Origin: Actinomadura roseirufa
GTDB lineage: Bacteria > Actinomycetota > Actinomycetes > Streptosporangiales > Streptosporangiaceae
Assembly (NCBI RefSeq): GCF_900659635.1
Contig: NZ_CAACVB010000051.1
Coordinates: 1-38,848 of the forward strand
Length of the DNA stretch: 38,848 nt
Direction: 5' to 3'
Shown here: piece by piece, positions 15,199 through 23,328 of the stretch
Position numbering within the stretch: the first letter of the stretch is position 1
How the letters are laid out: every line of letters starts with the position of its first letter
Made by a program: the position numbers and the translations under genes
Notes under the pieces: model-generated
Database searches by the model: none
What the model was told of the DNA's origin: nothing
Seen by the model: only the letters and a program-made list of their open reading frames with translations

Positions 15199-16046
15199 GC
15201 GCCGGCCAGGGCCTGGACCACGGCGACGGCGACATCGCGCTGTCCCTCCAGCGTGAGGTGCACGCCGTCGGGAAGGTGCGGGTCGTCGCCCGAGTGCGGG
15301 AGGGACCGCGTGTCGACGGTGGGCTCGGGCTCGCGGAGCAGGAACTCGGCGACGGCGTCGATGTCCTCGTTCGCCCAGCTGAGCCCGGCCCGCTGGAAGT
15401 GCGTGTACTCGGCGACCCGCGCCTCGTCCACGGCGGAGGGCGTCAGCCACGTCCAGCGCAGGGGACCCCGCCGCCCGGCGAGGTCGCGCAGGGCCCGCAG
15501 GTTGCGTTCGGTCTCCGACAGGCTGACCAGGGACGGTCCGCCGGGGCCCAGCCGCTGGACGTCGTTGGCCCCCAGCATGCACAGCACCTGGTCGGGGCGC
15601 TGGAACGCCAGGCCGGGGAGCAGGGTGAGGGCCTGGGTGGTGCTGGATCCGGAGACGGCGAGGTTGGTGAGCCGGATCGACTCGGCGGGCCGCCGCAGCG
15701 CCAGGAGGTGACGCAGGATCTCGAACCACGACAGCCGGTCGGCCGTCGTGCTCTCGCCGATCGCGACGATGTGCTGGTCCGCCTCGAAGGGCAGCCGGTC
15801 CACCAGCTCGCCGAACCCGGGCCGGGCCAGGAGCTCCCCGGCGACCTCGCGGACCTGGTCCTCGAACCCGGCGAGCATCGCCCGGTAGGCGTCGAGGTCG
15901 AGGCCGAACAGCTCGGCGACGCGGGTCTCCTCCACCCGGCCGAGGTAGAACAGGGACTTTCCGGGCTGTTGGAACCGGACCAGCCGCTCGGTGAGCGCGG
16001 TCCTGTCGGCCGTCTGCGATTCGGTTCCGGGGTTCGTGCCGCTCAT
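15195..16046 (-). CDS. SGNH/GDSL hydrolase
   Basis: 283 residues with all four SGNH blocks: IGEST with nucleophile S99 (GES instead of GDS), G133 in VSGSSTT, N161 in LGANDV, and D260 with H263 in PDGVHLT. The first 90 residues are a helical extension absent from minimal GDSL esterases (LTERLVRFQQPGKSLFYLGR and on). It has no signal peptide, so it is probably a cytosolic esterase or acyl hydrolase. Start and stop both overlap neighbours by four bases, giving tight translational coupling with the SDR before it and the NAD(P)H-binding protein after it. Confidence 0.9.
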   Translation of the reverse strand: MSGTNPGTESQTADRTALTERLVRFQQPGKSLFYLGRVEETRVAELFGLDLDAYRAMLAGFEDQVREVAGELLARPGFGELVDRLPFEADQHIVAIGESTTADRLSWFEILRHLLALRRPAESIRLTNLAVSGSSTTQALTLLPGLAFQRPDQVLCMLGANDVQRLGPGGPSLVSLSETERNLRALRDLAGRRGPLRWTWLTPSAVDEARVAEYTHFQRAGLSWANEDIDAVAEFLLREPEPTVDTRSLPHSGDDPHLPDGVHLTLEGQRDVAVAVVQALAGA

Positions 16047-16843
16047 TCCGATTCCTTCCTGGGTGCGGGCCTGCCGAAGGGCGGGGTTCCCGCGAGCTTG
16101 CCGCCGTCGATGGGGAGGGTCGCGCCGGTGATGAAGGACGAGGCGTCCGAGCACAGCCACACCGCCGCGTCCGCGACCTCGCGGGGGAGGCCGACGCGCT
16201 TCATGGGCATGGCCCGCCCGGCGCCCTGCCGCGCCTGCTCGCCGGCCCGCTCGAGCTGCTCGGTGAGGATCGGGCCCGGGGCCAGCGCGTTGACGCGCAC
16301 CCCGGCCTCGGCGTAGTCGAGGGCCGCCGTCCGGGTGAGCCCGACGAGGGCGAACTTGGCCGAGACGTAGCCGGCCAGGCCGCCGACCGCCTGCAGGCCC
16401 GCGGTGGACGACATGTTGACGATCGCTCCCCCGCCGCTTTCGAGCATGGCGGGGATCTCGTACTTCAGGGCCAGGAAGACGCCGCGCAGGTTGACGTCGA
16501 GCGTGCGGTCGAAGTCGGCGACGTCCATGTCGGCCAGCGGGACGGGCGGCGCGCCGCCGCCGGCGTTGTTGATCGCGGCGTCGAGCCGGCCGAACTCCTT
16601 GAGCGTCCGCTGGACGAGCGCCTCGACGGCGGCGGGGTCGGTCACGTCGGTCGGGACGGCCAGGGCCCGTCCGCCGTCGGCGGCGATCTCGCCGGCCAGG
16701 GCGTCGAGGGCGCCGGCGTCACGGGCGGCCAGGACCACGGCGGCGCCGGCCTCGTGCAGGGCCTTGGCGCTGGTCGCGCCGATGCCGCGGCTGGCACCGG
16801 TCACGATCGCCACGCGGCCGTCCAGGGGTCGAAGGCTGGTCAT
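16043..16843 (-). CDS. Short-chain dehydrogenase/reductase (classical SDR)
   Basis: 266 residues. Cofactor motif TGASRGIG (15-22), NNAG (92-95), active-site S145/S146, Y159 and K163 (GYVSAK) are all present, with the C-terminal family end ATLPIDGGK. AARD after the second strand suggests NADP(H) preference. About 15 extra residues follow the usual end. ATG 16841-16843 is preceded by AAAGGA. It is the second gene of the operon divergent from TetR (17570) and is coupled by overlap to the esterase. Probable alcohol/ketone interconversion; substrate unknown. Confidence 0.93.
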   Translation of the reverse strand: MTSLRPLDGRVAIVTGASRGIGATSAKALHEAGAAVVLAARDAGALDALAGEIAADGGRALAVPTDVTDPAAVEALVQRTLKEFGRLDAAINNAGGGAPPVPLADMDVADFDRTLDVNLRGVFLALKYEIPAMLESGGGAIVNMSSTAGLQAVGGLAGYVSAKFALVGLTRTAALDYAEAGVRVNALAPGPILTEQLERAGEQARQGAGRAMPMKRVGLPREVADAAVWLCSDASSFITGATLPIDGGKLAGTPPFGRPAPRKESE

Positions 16844-16861
16844 GATGATCCTTTCGAGGTT

Positions 16862-17497
16862 TCAGGCGGCGCGGCGGAGCAGCCACACCGAGGTGACGAT
16901 GCTCCACAGCAGGGCGGTGAACCGTCCGAGCGGCAGCAGGAAGCTGGCGGGCTCGGACACGAGGGCGGCGGCGGCCACCAGCGACAGCGCGGCCGAGATC
17001 CAGCCGAGGACGGCGAGGGCGCGGGGCAGGCCGAGCGAGGCCGTCGCGACCGCGACGAGCGTGCCGAGGAAGACCACGTGCATCGCGCCGCCCGCCACGA
17101 ACGACAGCTCGTGCAGGGTGGTCACGACGTTGTCCGGTGTGCCGTCGGCGACGAGCGCGACGCTGCACATGCCGGAGACCAGCAGGAACACCGCCGCGAT
17201 CGAGCCGGCGGCCAGGGCCAGCAGGCTGCCGGCGCGGTCGCGGACGCGGCCGGCGAGCCCCGCGGTGAACGCCGCCAGGGCGAGGGCCGACAGCGTGTGC
17301 AGCAGCCCGAGCGCGCGGACCTGCCCGGTGTTGTCGGCGAAGTAGCCCTTGATCACGGCTTCGGACTCGTAGGGCGAGGGGAACGTCCGGCTGCTCAGCG
17401 CCGTGGAGACGATGAGCCCGGCGATGAACAGCACGGCGAACGCGATCCCCGCCGGCGGCAGGCGCCGCTCGAACGGGCCGGGCGGTTGATCAGGCAT
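16862..17497 (-). CDS. Integral membrane protein, unrecognised family
   Basis: 211 residues with six or so hydrophobic segments: GIAFAVLFIAGLIVSTALS, LLHTLSALALAAFTAGLAG, LLALAAGSIAAVFLLVSGM, a segment around GAMHVVFLGTLVAVATASLG, LAVLGWISAALSLVAAAALV, and FTALLWSIVTSVWLLRRAA at the end. I do not recognise a precise family; small actinobacterial DUF4386-like proteins have similar layouts. The start at 17497 follows GGAGG at five bases. It is the first gene of the operon and directly faces the TetR gene, so it is the prime TetR target. Confidence 0.8.
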   Translation of the reverse strand: MPDQPPGPFERRLPPAGIAFAVLFIAGLIVSTALSSRTFPSPYESEAVIKGYFADNTGQVRALGLLHTLSALALAAFTAGLAGRVRDRAGSLLALAAGSIAAVFLLVSGMCSVALVADGTPDNVVTTLHELSFVAGGAMHVVFLGTLVAVATASLGLPRALAVLGWISAALSLVAAAALVSEPASFLLPLGRFTALLWSIVTSVWLLRRAA

Positions 17498-17526
17498 GAT
17501 GCCTCCGAGTTCGGATGCTAGAATTC

Positions 17527-17549
17527 GTTGGACAGACAGTAAATCCAAC
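17527..17549. promoter_or_regulatory. TetR-operator-like inverted repeat
   Basis: GTTGGA (17527-17532) and TCCAAC (17544-17549) are perfect arms with an 11-base AT-rich spacer. This lies in the 72-base gap between the membrane-protein gene and the TetR gene. Confidence 0.6.
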
Positions 17550-17569
17550 TTAGGGAGGCGGTCAAGCCG

Positions 17570-18166
17570 ATGAGCCCGCGCAACTACCGCTCCGACAAGC
17601 GCACGGCGGCGGCCGAGGAGACACGGCTCCGCGTGCTGACCGCCGCCCGGACCCTGCTGTCGGGCGCGTCGACGACGCAGGTCTCGGTGGACGCGGTCGC
17701 GAAGGCGGCCGACGTGTCGCGCCAGACCGTCTACAACGCCTTCGGCTCGAAGTCCGGCCTGCTGGAGGCCCTGTTCGACTCCATCGCGAGCCAGTCGGGG
17801 ATGGACCTGCAGCCCGCGTTCACCGCACCCGACCTGACCACGGCCCTGGACCATTTCAGCGAGGCGTTCTGCGTCTTCTGGGCCTCGGACCCGCTCGTGA
17901 TCCGCAGGCTGCACGGGATGGCCGTCCTGGACCGCGTCCTGGACCGCCTCCTGCGCGACCGCAACGAGATGCGCCGATCGGCGCTGGTCAGCCTGCTGGA
18001 GCGCTTCGGCGCCGGGACCGGGCCCGACACGGTCGACATGATCTGGCAGCTCACGAGCTTCGAGACCTACGACTCCCTCACCGGCGCGGACGCCTCCCGC
18101 GACACCGCGCAGGCGGCCCGCCTCATCGCCGCCGCCGCGGTCGCCTTCCACGAGCGGACGGCGTGA
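17570..18166 (+). CDS. TetR-family transcriptional regulator
   Basis: 198 residues. The HTH spans about 20-65: RLRVLTAARTLLSGASTTQ, then VSVDAVAKAADVSRQTVYNAFGSKSGLLEALFD. Residues 80-198 form an all-helical ligand domain containing several acidic and Met/Trp residues but no motif that names a ligand. ATG 17570 follows GGGAGG at 11 bases, a little long. It is divergent from the four-gene redox/esterase operon and almost certainly controls it and itself through the inverted repeat at 17527-17549. Confidence 0.93.
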   Translation: MSPRNYRSDKRTAAAEETRLRVLTAARTLLSGASTTQVSVDAVAKAADVSRQTVYNAFGSKSGLLEALFDSIASQSGMDLQPAFTAPDLTTALDHFSEAFCVFWASDPLVIRRLHGMAVLDRVLDRLLRDRNEMRRSALVSLLERFGAGTGPDTVDMIWQLTSFETYDSLTGADASRDTAQAARLIAAAAVAFHERTA

Positions 18167-18172
18167 CGCGTC

Positions 18173-18763
18173 TCACGGCGCCGCCGCCTCCGGAGCGTCG
18201 AGTCCGAGCGCCGGGAGGACGCCGCTCACCAGCGTGACGGCGACCGCTTCCGGCACGTCCGGCTCCTGGTCGAAGTAGTGCAGGAAACCCTGCTGGAAGC
18301 AGCCGCCCATCAGCAGCGCCGCGACGGCGTCCGGGTCGGCCCCGGCCGCGACGCGGCCCCGCTCCCGCTCGGCGCGCAGGTACGCGGCGAGGACGCTCAC
18401 CGGGTGCCGCGGCCCGGCGCCGTACCTGCCGAGCGCCTCCCGCGCCGCGGCCATCAGCCGAGGCTGCGCCACCATCGAGGCCATCATCGGGAAGGCGTCC
18501 CGGTAGAAGCGCAGCGCACCGTGGGCGAGGGCGACCAGGTTCGCCTCCACGGTCGCCTCGCCCGGCACGGCGGCGCCCGGGAAGGCGGGCATCCGCTCCC
18601 GCAGGACGAACAGGAGGATCTCCTCCTTGTCGCGGAAGTGCTTGTAGAGCAGGGCTTCGGAGTACCCGGCGGCGCGGGCGATCTGCTTGGTCGTGGCGTG
18701 CGCCACCCCGTGCTCCCGCATGACCTCGGCGGCCGCGTCCAGGATCCGCTCTCGCGCGCTCAC
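18173..18763 (-). CDS. TetR-family transcriptional regulator
   Basis: 196 residues from GTG at 18761-18763, preceded by GAGGAGGG. The HTH is RERILDAAAEVMREHGVAHA, then TTKQIARAAGYSEALLYKHFRDKEEILLFVL. The ligand domain follows the AcrR layout (LRFYRDAFPMMASMVAQPRLM). It is convergent with the neighbouring TetR gene, six bases apart, and divergent from the NAD(P)-binding protein gene. Two dyads sharing a GGTGAGTG start lie in the shared promoter region. Confidence 0.93.
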   Translation of the reverse strand: MSARERILDAAAEVMREHGVAHATTKQIARAAGYSEALLYKHFRDKEEILLFVLRERMPAFPGAAVPGEATVEANLVALAHGALRFYRDAFPMMASMVAQPRLMAAAREALGRYGAGPRHPVSVLAAYLRAERERGRVAAGADPDAVAALLMGGCFQQGFLHYFDQEPDVPEAVAVTLVSGVLPALGLDAPEAAAP

Positions 18764-18781
18764 GCGCCCTCCTCTTGACGG

Positions 18782-18829
18782 GGTGAGTGTTCGCTCACCA
18801 TTCTAGAGGTGAGTGAATATTTACTAACC
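18782..18829. promoter_or_regulatory. Two TetR-operator-like dyads
   Basis: GGTGAGTGTTCGCTCACC at 18782-18799 is a dyad with six-base perfect arms. A second, 22-bp dyad at 18808-18829 begins GGTGAGTGAATA and ends TTTACTAACC. Both share the half GGTGAGTG and lie between the divergent TetR and oxidoreductase genes; the second is just upstream of the AGGAG site at 18831. Confidence 0.72.
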
Positions 18830-18842
18830 TAGGAGATCCACG

Positions 18843-19484
18843 ATGGAGATCACCGCCTTCGGGGCGACCGGCCGTACCGGCCTGGAGCTCGTCCGGCAGG
18901 CCCTGGACGCCGGTCACGCGCTGACCGTCGTCGTCCGCGACCCGGACGGACTGCCCGGCGACCTGCGCGAACGCGTCAAGGTGGTGCGGGCCGACCTCAC
19001 CGCGTCCGGTGAGATCAAGGCGGCCGTCCTCGGCCGGGACGCCGTGATCAGCGCGATCGGGCCGCGCGACCCGCGGGCCCCGGCCGGGGTGTGCGCCGCG
19101 GCGGCCGAGGCGATCGTCACCGCCATGCGGTCGTGCGGCGGCGGCCGGCTCGTGATCGCGAGCAACAGCGCGATGGCGCCCGGTCCCGGCGACGACCCGA
19201 TGACCCGGTACCTGGTCAAGCCGCTGATCCTGCGGCGCCTGCTCGCGCCCTCCCTCGCCGACATGGACCGGGCCGAGCGGGAGGTGCGCGGCTCGGGGCT
19301 CGCGTGGACGATCGTCCGGGCGGGGCGCCTGACCGACCGGCCGCGCAAGGGGTCCTACCGCAGCGCGGTCGACCGCAACGTGTTCTGGGGCATCCAGATC
19401 ACCCGCGGCGACCTGGCGGCGGCGATGCTCGACGTCGCCGCCGACCCGGCCGCCGCGGGACGGGTCGTCTCCGTCGGCGCCTGA
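18843..19484 (+). CDS. NAD(P)H-binding oxidoreductase, atypical SDR
   Basis: 213 residues. MEITAFGATGRTGLELVRQA gives the GATGRTG cofactor loop; then VVVRDPDGLP, ADLTASGEI and AVISAIGPRD follow. The C-terminal half has GLAWTIVRAGRLTD and ITRGDLAAAMLDVAAD. The size and pattern match NAD(P)H-binding proteins of the quinone-reductase/flavin-reductase-like group, paralogous to the one at 14569-15198. ATG 18843 follows AGGAG at seven bases. It is controlled, by position, through the dyads shared with the divergent TetR gene. Substrate unknown. Confidence 0.9.
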   Translation: MEITAFGATGRTGLELVRQALDAGHALTVVVRDPDGLPGDLRERVKVVRADLTASGEIKAAVLGRDAVISAIGPRDPRAPAGVCAAAAEAIVTAMRSCGGGRLVIASNSAMAPGPGDDPMTRYLVKPLILRRLLAPSLADMDRAEREVRGSGLAWTIVRAGRLTDRPRKGSYRSAVDRNVFWGIQITRGDLAAAMLDVAADPAAAGRVVSVGA

Positions 19485-19493
19485 GCCGCACGC

Positions 19494-19536
19494 TACCGTC
19501 TTTGCTTGATGACGGTAAGCAGGCAAACGGCTTGCC
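19494..19536 (+). terminator. Two hairpins after the oxidoreductase gene
   Basis: TACCGTC (19494-19500) pairs with GACGGTA (19511-19517). GGCAA (19522-19526) then pairs with TTGCC (19532-19536). Both begin within 50 bases of the stop at 19484, consistent with a terminator. The remaining 229 bases up to 19765 must hold the promoter of the ketosynthase operon, but I saw no clear -35/-10 pair. Confidence 0.55.
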
Positions 19537-19765
19537 CTGTCCGGTGGCGCGGAGTTCATGTCCAGGTGTCCCGATCCGGCCATCTCCGTATCGATTCCGA
19601 GTAAGCGCGCCCAACTGGGTAGACGCCATGGAGTCGTTCGCGATCCCGCTGGTCACGATCCTTCGGTTGGCCGCTCCCGATTTGAGACCCGGCCGGACCT
19701 CGTGTTGGTTGGGAGGCGAACGTGTAACCGGGAATCACAAAAGATGGTGAATAGGAGGCTCCCGG

Positions 19766-20773
19766 ATGCCGATCGGAATCCTCGGGACCGGAGCGCATGT
19801 GCCGCGCTCGACGGTGTCCAACGCGCAGATCGCCGAGTGGAGTGACGTCGATCCCGGCTGGATCGTCGAACGCACCGGCGTCCGCGAACGCCGCTACGCC
19901 GAGCCGCACGAGTCGACGTCCTCGGTGGCCGAACCCGCGGCCCGGCAGGCGATCGAGGCGGCGGGCGGCGGAGAGGTCGGCCTGATCGCGGTCGCCACGT
20001 CCACGCCCGACCAGCCGCAGCCGGCCACCGCGGTGATGCTCCAGCACCGGCTCGGGCTCTCGGGCTCGGCGGCGTTCGACCTCAACGCGGTGTGCAGCGG
20101 GTTCGTGTACGCGCTGGCGGCGGCCCACGCGATGACGTCCACCGGCTCGTCCGCCGGGCGCGCGCTGGTGGTCGGCGCCGACCTCTACTCAAGGATCATG
20201 AACCAGCGCGACCCGAAGACGGTCAGCCTGTTCGGGGACGCCGCGGGGGCCGTGCTCCTCGGCGAGGTGCCGGAGGGGTACGGCGTCCACGCCTGCGTGC
20301 TGGCCGCCCACGGCGAGTACCAGGATTATGTCGGGGTGCCCGCCGGCGGAACACGCGAGCCGCTGACCCCCGAGACCCTGCGCGACGGCCGGCACCTGTT
20401 CGGCATGGACGGCCGCGCGGTCCGCGACTACGTCATGGAGATCATTCCCAAGATCGTCGACCAGGTGCTCGCCGACACCGGCTGGCGGCGGGACGAGGTC
20501 GACCGGTTCGTCTTCCACCAGGCCAACGCACGGCTGCTCGGCGTGCTGGCCGAGCGGCTGGGCGTCACGCCCGACCGCACGTTCTTCACCGCTCCCCACC
20601 TCGGCAACACCGCCGCGGCGTCGGTGCCCGTCACGCTCCACGAGATGGACCGGGCCAGGCCCATCGCCGACGGCGAGCGGATCGTCCTGGCCTCGGTCGG
20701 CGGCGGCATGACGGCGGGCGCCGCGGCCCTCACCTGGCACCGGCCCGCCGCCGACGGGGGCGAGGCCCGGTGA
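19766..20773 (+). CDS. Beta-ketoacyl-ACP synthase III-like (FabH-type) ketosynthase
   Basis: 335 residues, normal FabH length, with the full Cys-His-Asn triad: C110 in LNAVCSGFVYAL, H251 in FVFHQANARLL and N281 in LGNTAAAS. Other landmarks are WIVERTGVRERRYAEP, LFGDAAGAVLLGE and the C-terminal ASVGGGMTAGAAALTW. FabH-type enzymes condense a short acyl-CoA with a malonyl thioester. The gene is first in an operon with an aminotransferase (GTGA overlap), an acyl-CoA dehydrogenase and a thioesterase, not with fatty-acid synthase genes, so a specialised pathway is more likely than housekeeping. ATG 19766 follows AGGAGG at seven bases. Confidence 0.92.
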   Translation: MPIGILGTGAHVPRSTVSNAQIAEWSDVDPGWIVERTGVRERRYAEPHESTSSVAEPAARQAIEAAGGGEVGLIAVATSTPDQPQPATAVMLQHRLGLSGSAAFDLNAVCSGFVYALAAAHAMTSTGSSAGRALVVGADLYSRIMNQRDPKTVSLFGDAAGAVLLGEVPEGYGVHACVLAAHGEYQDYVGVPAGGTREPLTPETLRDGRHLFGMDGRAVRDYVMEIIPKIVDQVLADTGWRRDEVDRFVFHQANARLLGVLAERLGVTPDRTFFTAPHLGNTAAASVPVTLHEMDRARPIADGERIVLASVGGGMTAGAAALTWHRPAADGGEAR

Positions 20774-22044
20774 GCGCTCTGCCCCTCGTGACCCGCGCAC
20801 GCGGCGTCCACCTCTACGACGACCAGGGCCGCCAGTGGCTGGACGGATGCTCGGGCGCGGTCAACGTCAACCTCGGGCACGGCGTCCCGGAGGTGCTGGA
20901 CCGGATGCGCGCCCAGGCCGAGCAGGTCTGCTTCGCCTACCGCACGCAGTTCACCTCGTCTTCCGTGCGTGAACTGCGGGAAGGGCTGGCGCTGGTGGCC
21001 CCCGCGGGCCTGCGCCACGCCGAGTTCGCCAACAGCGGCTCGGAGGCGATGGAGACCGCCCTGCGCCTGGCCGCCGCCTTCCATCACCGGCGCGGTGAGG
21101 ACCGGCGGCGGCTCATCGTCGCCGACCAGCCGAGCTACCACGGCATGACGGCCGGTGCGCTGGGCTCGTCGGGGCATCCCGAGCGGCGCCGGCAGGTGGG
21201 CGCGCTCCTGCCGGACCGGACCGTGCTGGTGCGCGGCGCGCCCGGTGCCCTGCGGCCGGGCCTGGACGACTGGCGGCGCGCCGTGCGCGCCGCGGGCGCG
21301 GAGAACATCGCCGCGATCGTCGTCGAGCCCATCGCCGGCGCGTCCGGCGGGGCCGCGCCGCTTCCGGCGCCGGTGCTGCGCGCCCTGGCCGGGCTGTGCC
21401 GGGACAACGGCGTCCTGCTGATCGCCGACGAGGTGATGAGCGGGCTGGGCCGCACCGGACGCTGGTTCGGCTGCGACCACGCCGGGGTGGTCCCCGACCT
21501 CCTCGCCCTCGGGAAGGGCATGTCCGCCGGGTACACGCCGATGGCCGGTGTGCTCGTCCACGACCGGGTACTGGACGCCTTCGGCGGCGACCCCTCCACG
21601 GCCGTCTTCGGGCACACCAACGCGGGCAACCCGCTGAGCGCGGCGGTGTGCGCAGAGGTCCTCGCCTACCTGCGGCGGCATGATCTTCCCGCCCGCGCGG
21701 CCGCTGTCGGCGCCGACCTGGAACGCCGGCTGCGCGACCTCGTCCGGGGGAACCCGGCGGTGACCGAGGTGCGCGGGCAGGGCCTGCTGCTCGGCCTCGG
21801 CCTGGCCCCCGGACCCGAGGACGGCGACCCGCTCGCGGTGGCCCGCCGGCTGGTCGCCGCCGCCGCCGACGAGCGGCTCCTGCTCTACCCGAGCGGGATC
21901 GACGCCGCCACCCAGTCCGTCCTGGTCGCACCACCCCTGACGATCTCGGCCACGGAGATCGACGATCTGCTCGGACGTCTCGGCCGGGCGCTGGAGAGCC
22001 TGGCCGCGCGACCTGCCGAGGCCGCACCGGCCCTCCTCTCCTGA
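20770..22044 (+). CDS. Class III PLP-dependent aminotransferase
   Basis: 424 residues from GTG 20770, which overlaps the ketosynthase stop. Fold-type I landmarks: LDGCSGAVNVNLGHG near the start, NSGSEAMETALRLA for the phosphate site, YHGMTAGALGSSG, D220 in LIADEVMSGLGRTG and the PLP lysine K249 in LALGKGMSAGYTPM, then FGHTNAGNPLSAAV. These are the ornithine/omega-aminotransferase type features. In context it may aminate the beta-keto group or aldehyde made by the ketosynthase; that is inference. The final 15 residues (RPAEAAPALLS region) are low complexity. Confidence 0.92.
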   Translation: MSALPLVTRARGVHLYDDQGRQWLDGCSGAVNVNLGHGVPEVLDRMRAQAEQVCFAYRTQFTSSSVRELREGLALVAPAGLRHAEFANSGSEAMETALRLAAAFHHRRGEDRRRLIVADQPSYHGMTAGALGSSGHPERRRQVGALLPDRTVLVRGAPGALRPGLDDWRRAVRAAGAENIAAIVVEPIAGASGGAAPLPAPVLRALAGLCRDNGVLLIADEVMSGLGRTGRWFGCDHAGVVPDLLALGKGMSAGYTPMAGVLVHDRVLDAFGGDPSTAVFGHTNAGNPLSAAVCAEVLAYLRRHDLPARAAAVGADLERRLRDLVRGNPAVTEVRGQGLLLGLGLAPGPEDGDPLAVARRLVAAAADERLLLYPSGIDAATQSVLVAPPLTISATEIDDLLGRLGRALESLAARPAEAAPALLS

Positions 22045-22096
22045 GCCGCTCCCCCACCCCCCACACTTCTCGTCATCCTCGAAGGAGGAAACAGCC

Positions 22097-23287
22097 ATGC
22101 CGACCATGTCCATGGGCCTTCCCGACCCCGGCGTCCGCCGGCGGTTCCGGGATCTGGCCCGGGAGACCGTCGCCGAACGCGCGGACGACTGCCACGAGCA
22201 CGGCCGCCTCGACCTCGACTCGTGGAAGGAACTGGCCGACGCGGGGATATGGCGGCTGCCCGTGCCGGTGGAGCTCGGCGGCGACGGCGGCTCCTGGTGG
22301 GACTTCGTCGCCGCCTTCGAAGGGGTCGCCCTCGGCGGCCGCGACCTGGGCTTCGTCCTGTCGATGGTGGCCCACGCCGGGCTGATCCGCTCCGTCCTCG
22401 CCTTCGGTACCCCGGAGCAGCGCGCCCGATGGCTCCCCCGGCTCCTGGGCGGAGAGGTCGGCGCCACCGCGCTCACCGAGACCACCGGCGGCTCCGACGT
22501 CGCCCGCATCCAGACGCGGGGACGCGCCGACGGCGAGGGCCACCGCCTCGACGGCGAGAAGACCCACATCACCAACGGGCCGGTCGCGGACGTGGCGCTG
22601 ATCCTGGGCCGCGTCCCCGAGCTCGGGCGGCGGGACCTGTCGGTGTTCCTCGTCGACCTCCACCAGGACGCCGTGTCCCAGGGCCCGGCCGAGGACATGC
22701 TCGGCAACCGGACGAGCCCGACCGGCCCCATCCGCCTGCGGGACGCGCGGGTGGAGCCCGGGGACGTCCTCGGCCGGCCCGGCGCCGGACTGGAGACCGT
22801 CTACAACACCATCTCGCTGGACCGGCTGCTCTACGGCGTCCTCGCGGCCGCCTACCTGGAGCCGGTCCTGGACGACCTGCTGGCGTTCGCCCAGAACCGC
22901 GACGCCTTCAAGCACAAGATCGCCGACTTCCAGTACGTCCAGGGCCGGCTGACCGACACCCGCTTCGGCATCGAGACCGCGCGCTGGGTCTCCTACGGCG
23001 CGCTGGACGCGCTGCTCCGCGACTCGCCCCACGCGTCCCTGATGTGCTCGACCGCGAAATTCCAGGCCGGGGAGACCCTGCGCGCCGGAACGGAGAACAT
23101 CCTGCGCGTCCTCGGCCACCGCGCCTACATGGCCGGCTCGGAGAGCCGCCGCCTGCTGGACGCCCTCGGCACGCTCATCGCCGGGGGGACGGCGGAGATG
23201 CAGCGCAAGAACGTCTTCAACCAGATGGTCCGGCTGGCCGCCGAGAAGGAGGACGCCGGCCGCGGACGGTCCGCCGCGGCGGCCTGA
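22097..23287 (+). CDS. Acyl-CoA dehydrogenase-family flavoprotein
   Basis: 396 residues with the three-domain ACAD layout: an N-terminal helical domain ending at SMVAHAGLIRSVLAFGTPEQRARWLPRLLGG, a middle beta domain with ALTETTGGSDVARIQTRG for FAD/substrate binding, and a C-terminal helical domain with QNRDAFKHKIADFQYVQGRL. At the position of the SCAD-type catalytic Glu (YEGT loop) it has Gly363 in LIAGGTAEMQRKN, so the base is elsewhere or the activity differs. ATG 22097 follows a strong AGGAGG. It probably introduces a double bond into a CoA- or ACP-bound intermediate of this cluster. Confidence 0.9.
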   Translation: MPTMSMGLPDPGVRRRFRDLARETVAERADDCHEHGRLDLDSWKELADAGIWRLPVPVELGGDGGSWWDFVAAFEGVALGGRDLGFVLSMVAHAGLIRSVLAFGTPEQRARWLPRLLGGEVGATALTETTGGSDVARIQTRGRADGEGHRLDGEKTHITNGPVADVALILGRVPELGRRDLSVFLVDLHQDAVSQGPAEDMLGNRTSPTGPIRLRDARVEPGDVLGRPGAGLETVYNTISLDRLLYGVLAAAYLEPVLDDLLAFAQNRDAFKHKIADFQYVQGRLTDTRFGIETARWVSYGALDALLRDSPHASLMCSTAKFQAGETLRAGTENILRVLGHRAYMAGSESRRLLDALGTLIAGGTAEMQRKNVFNQMVRLAAEKEDAGRGRSAAAA

Positions 23288-23328
23288 ACGACCCGTCCGG
23301 ACCACCCCCACGGAAAGGAGAGCAGATC

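Noticed and set aside
20428..22731. A minus-strand frame of 767 codons opposite the ketosynthase/aminotransferase block
   Set aside because: It is antisense to clear PLP-enzyme and ketosynthase genes and shows no domain of its own.
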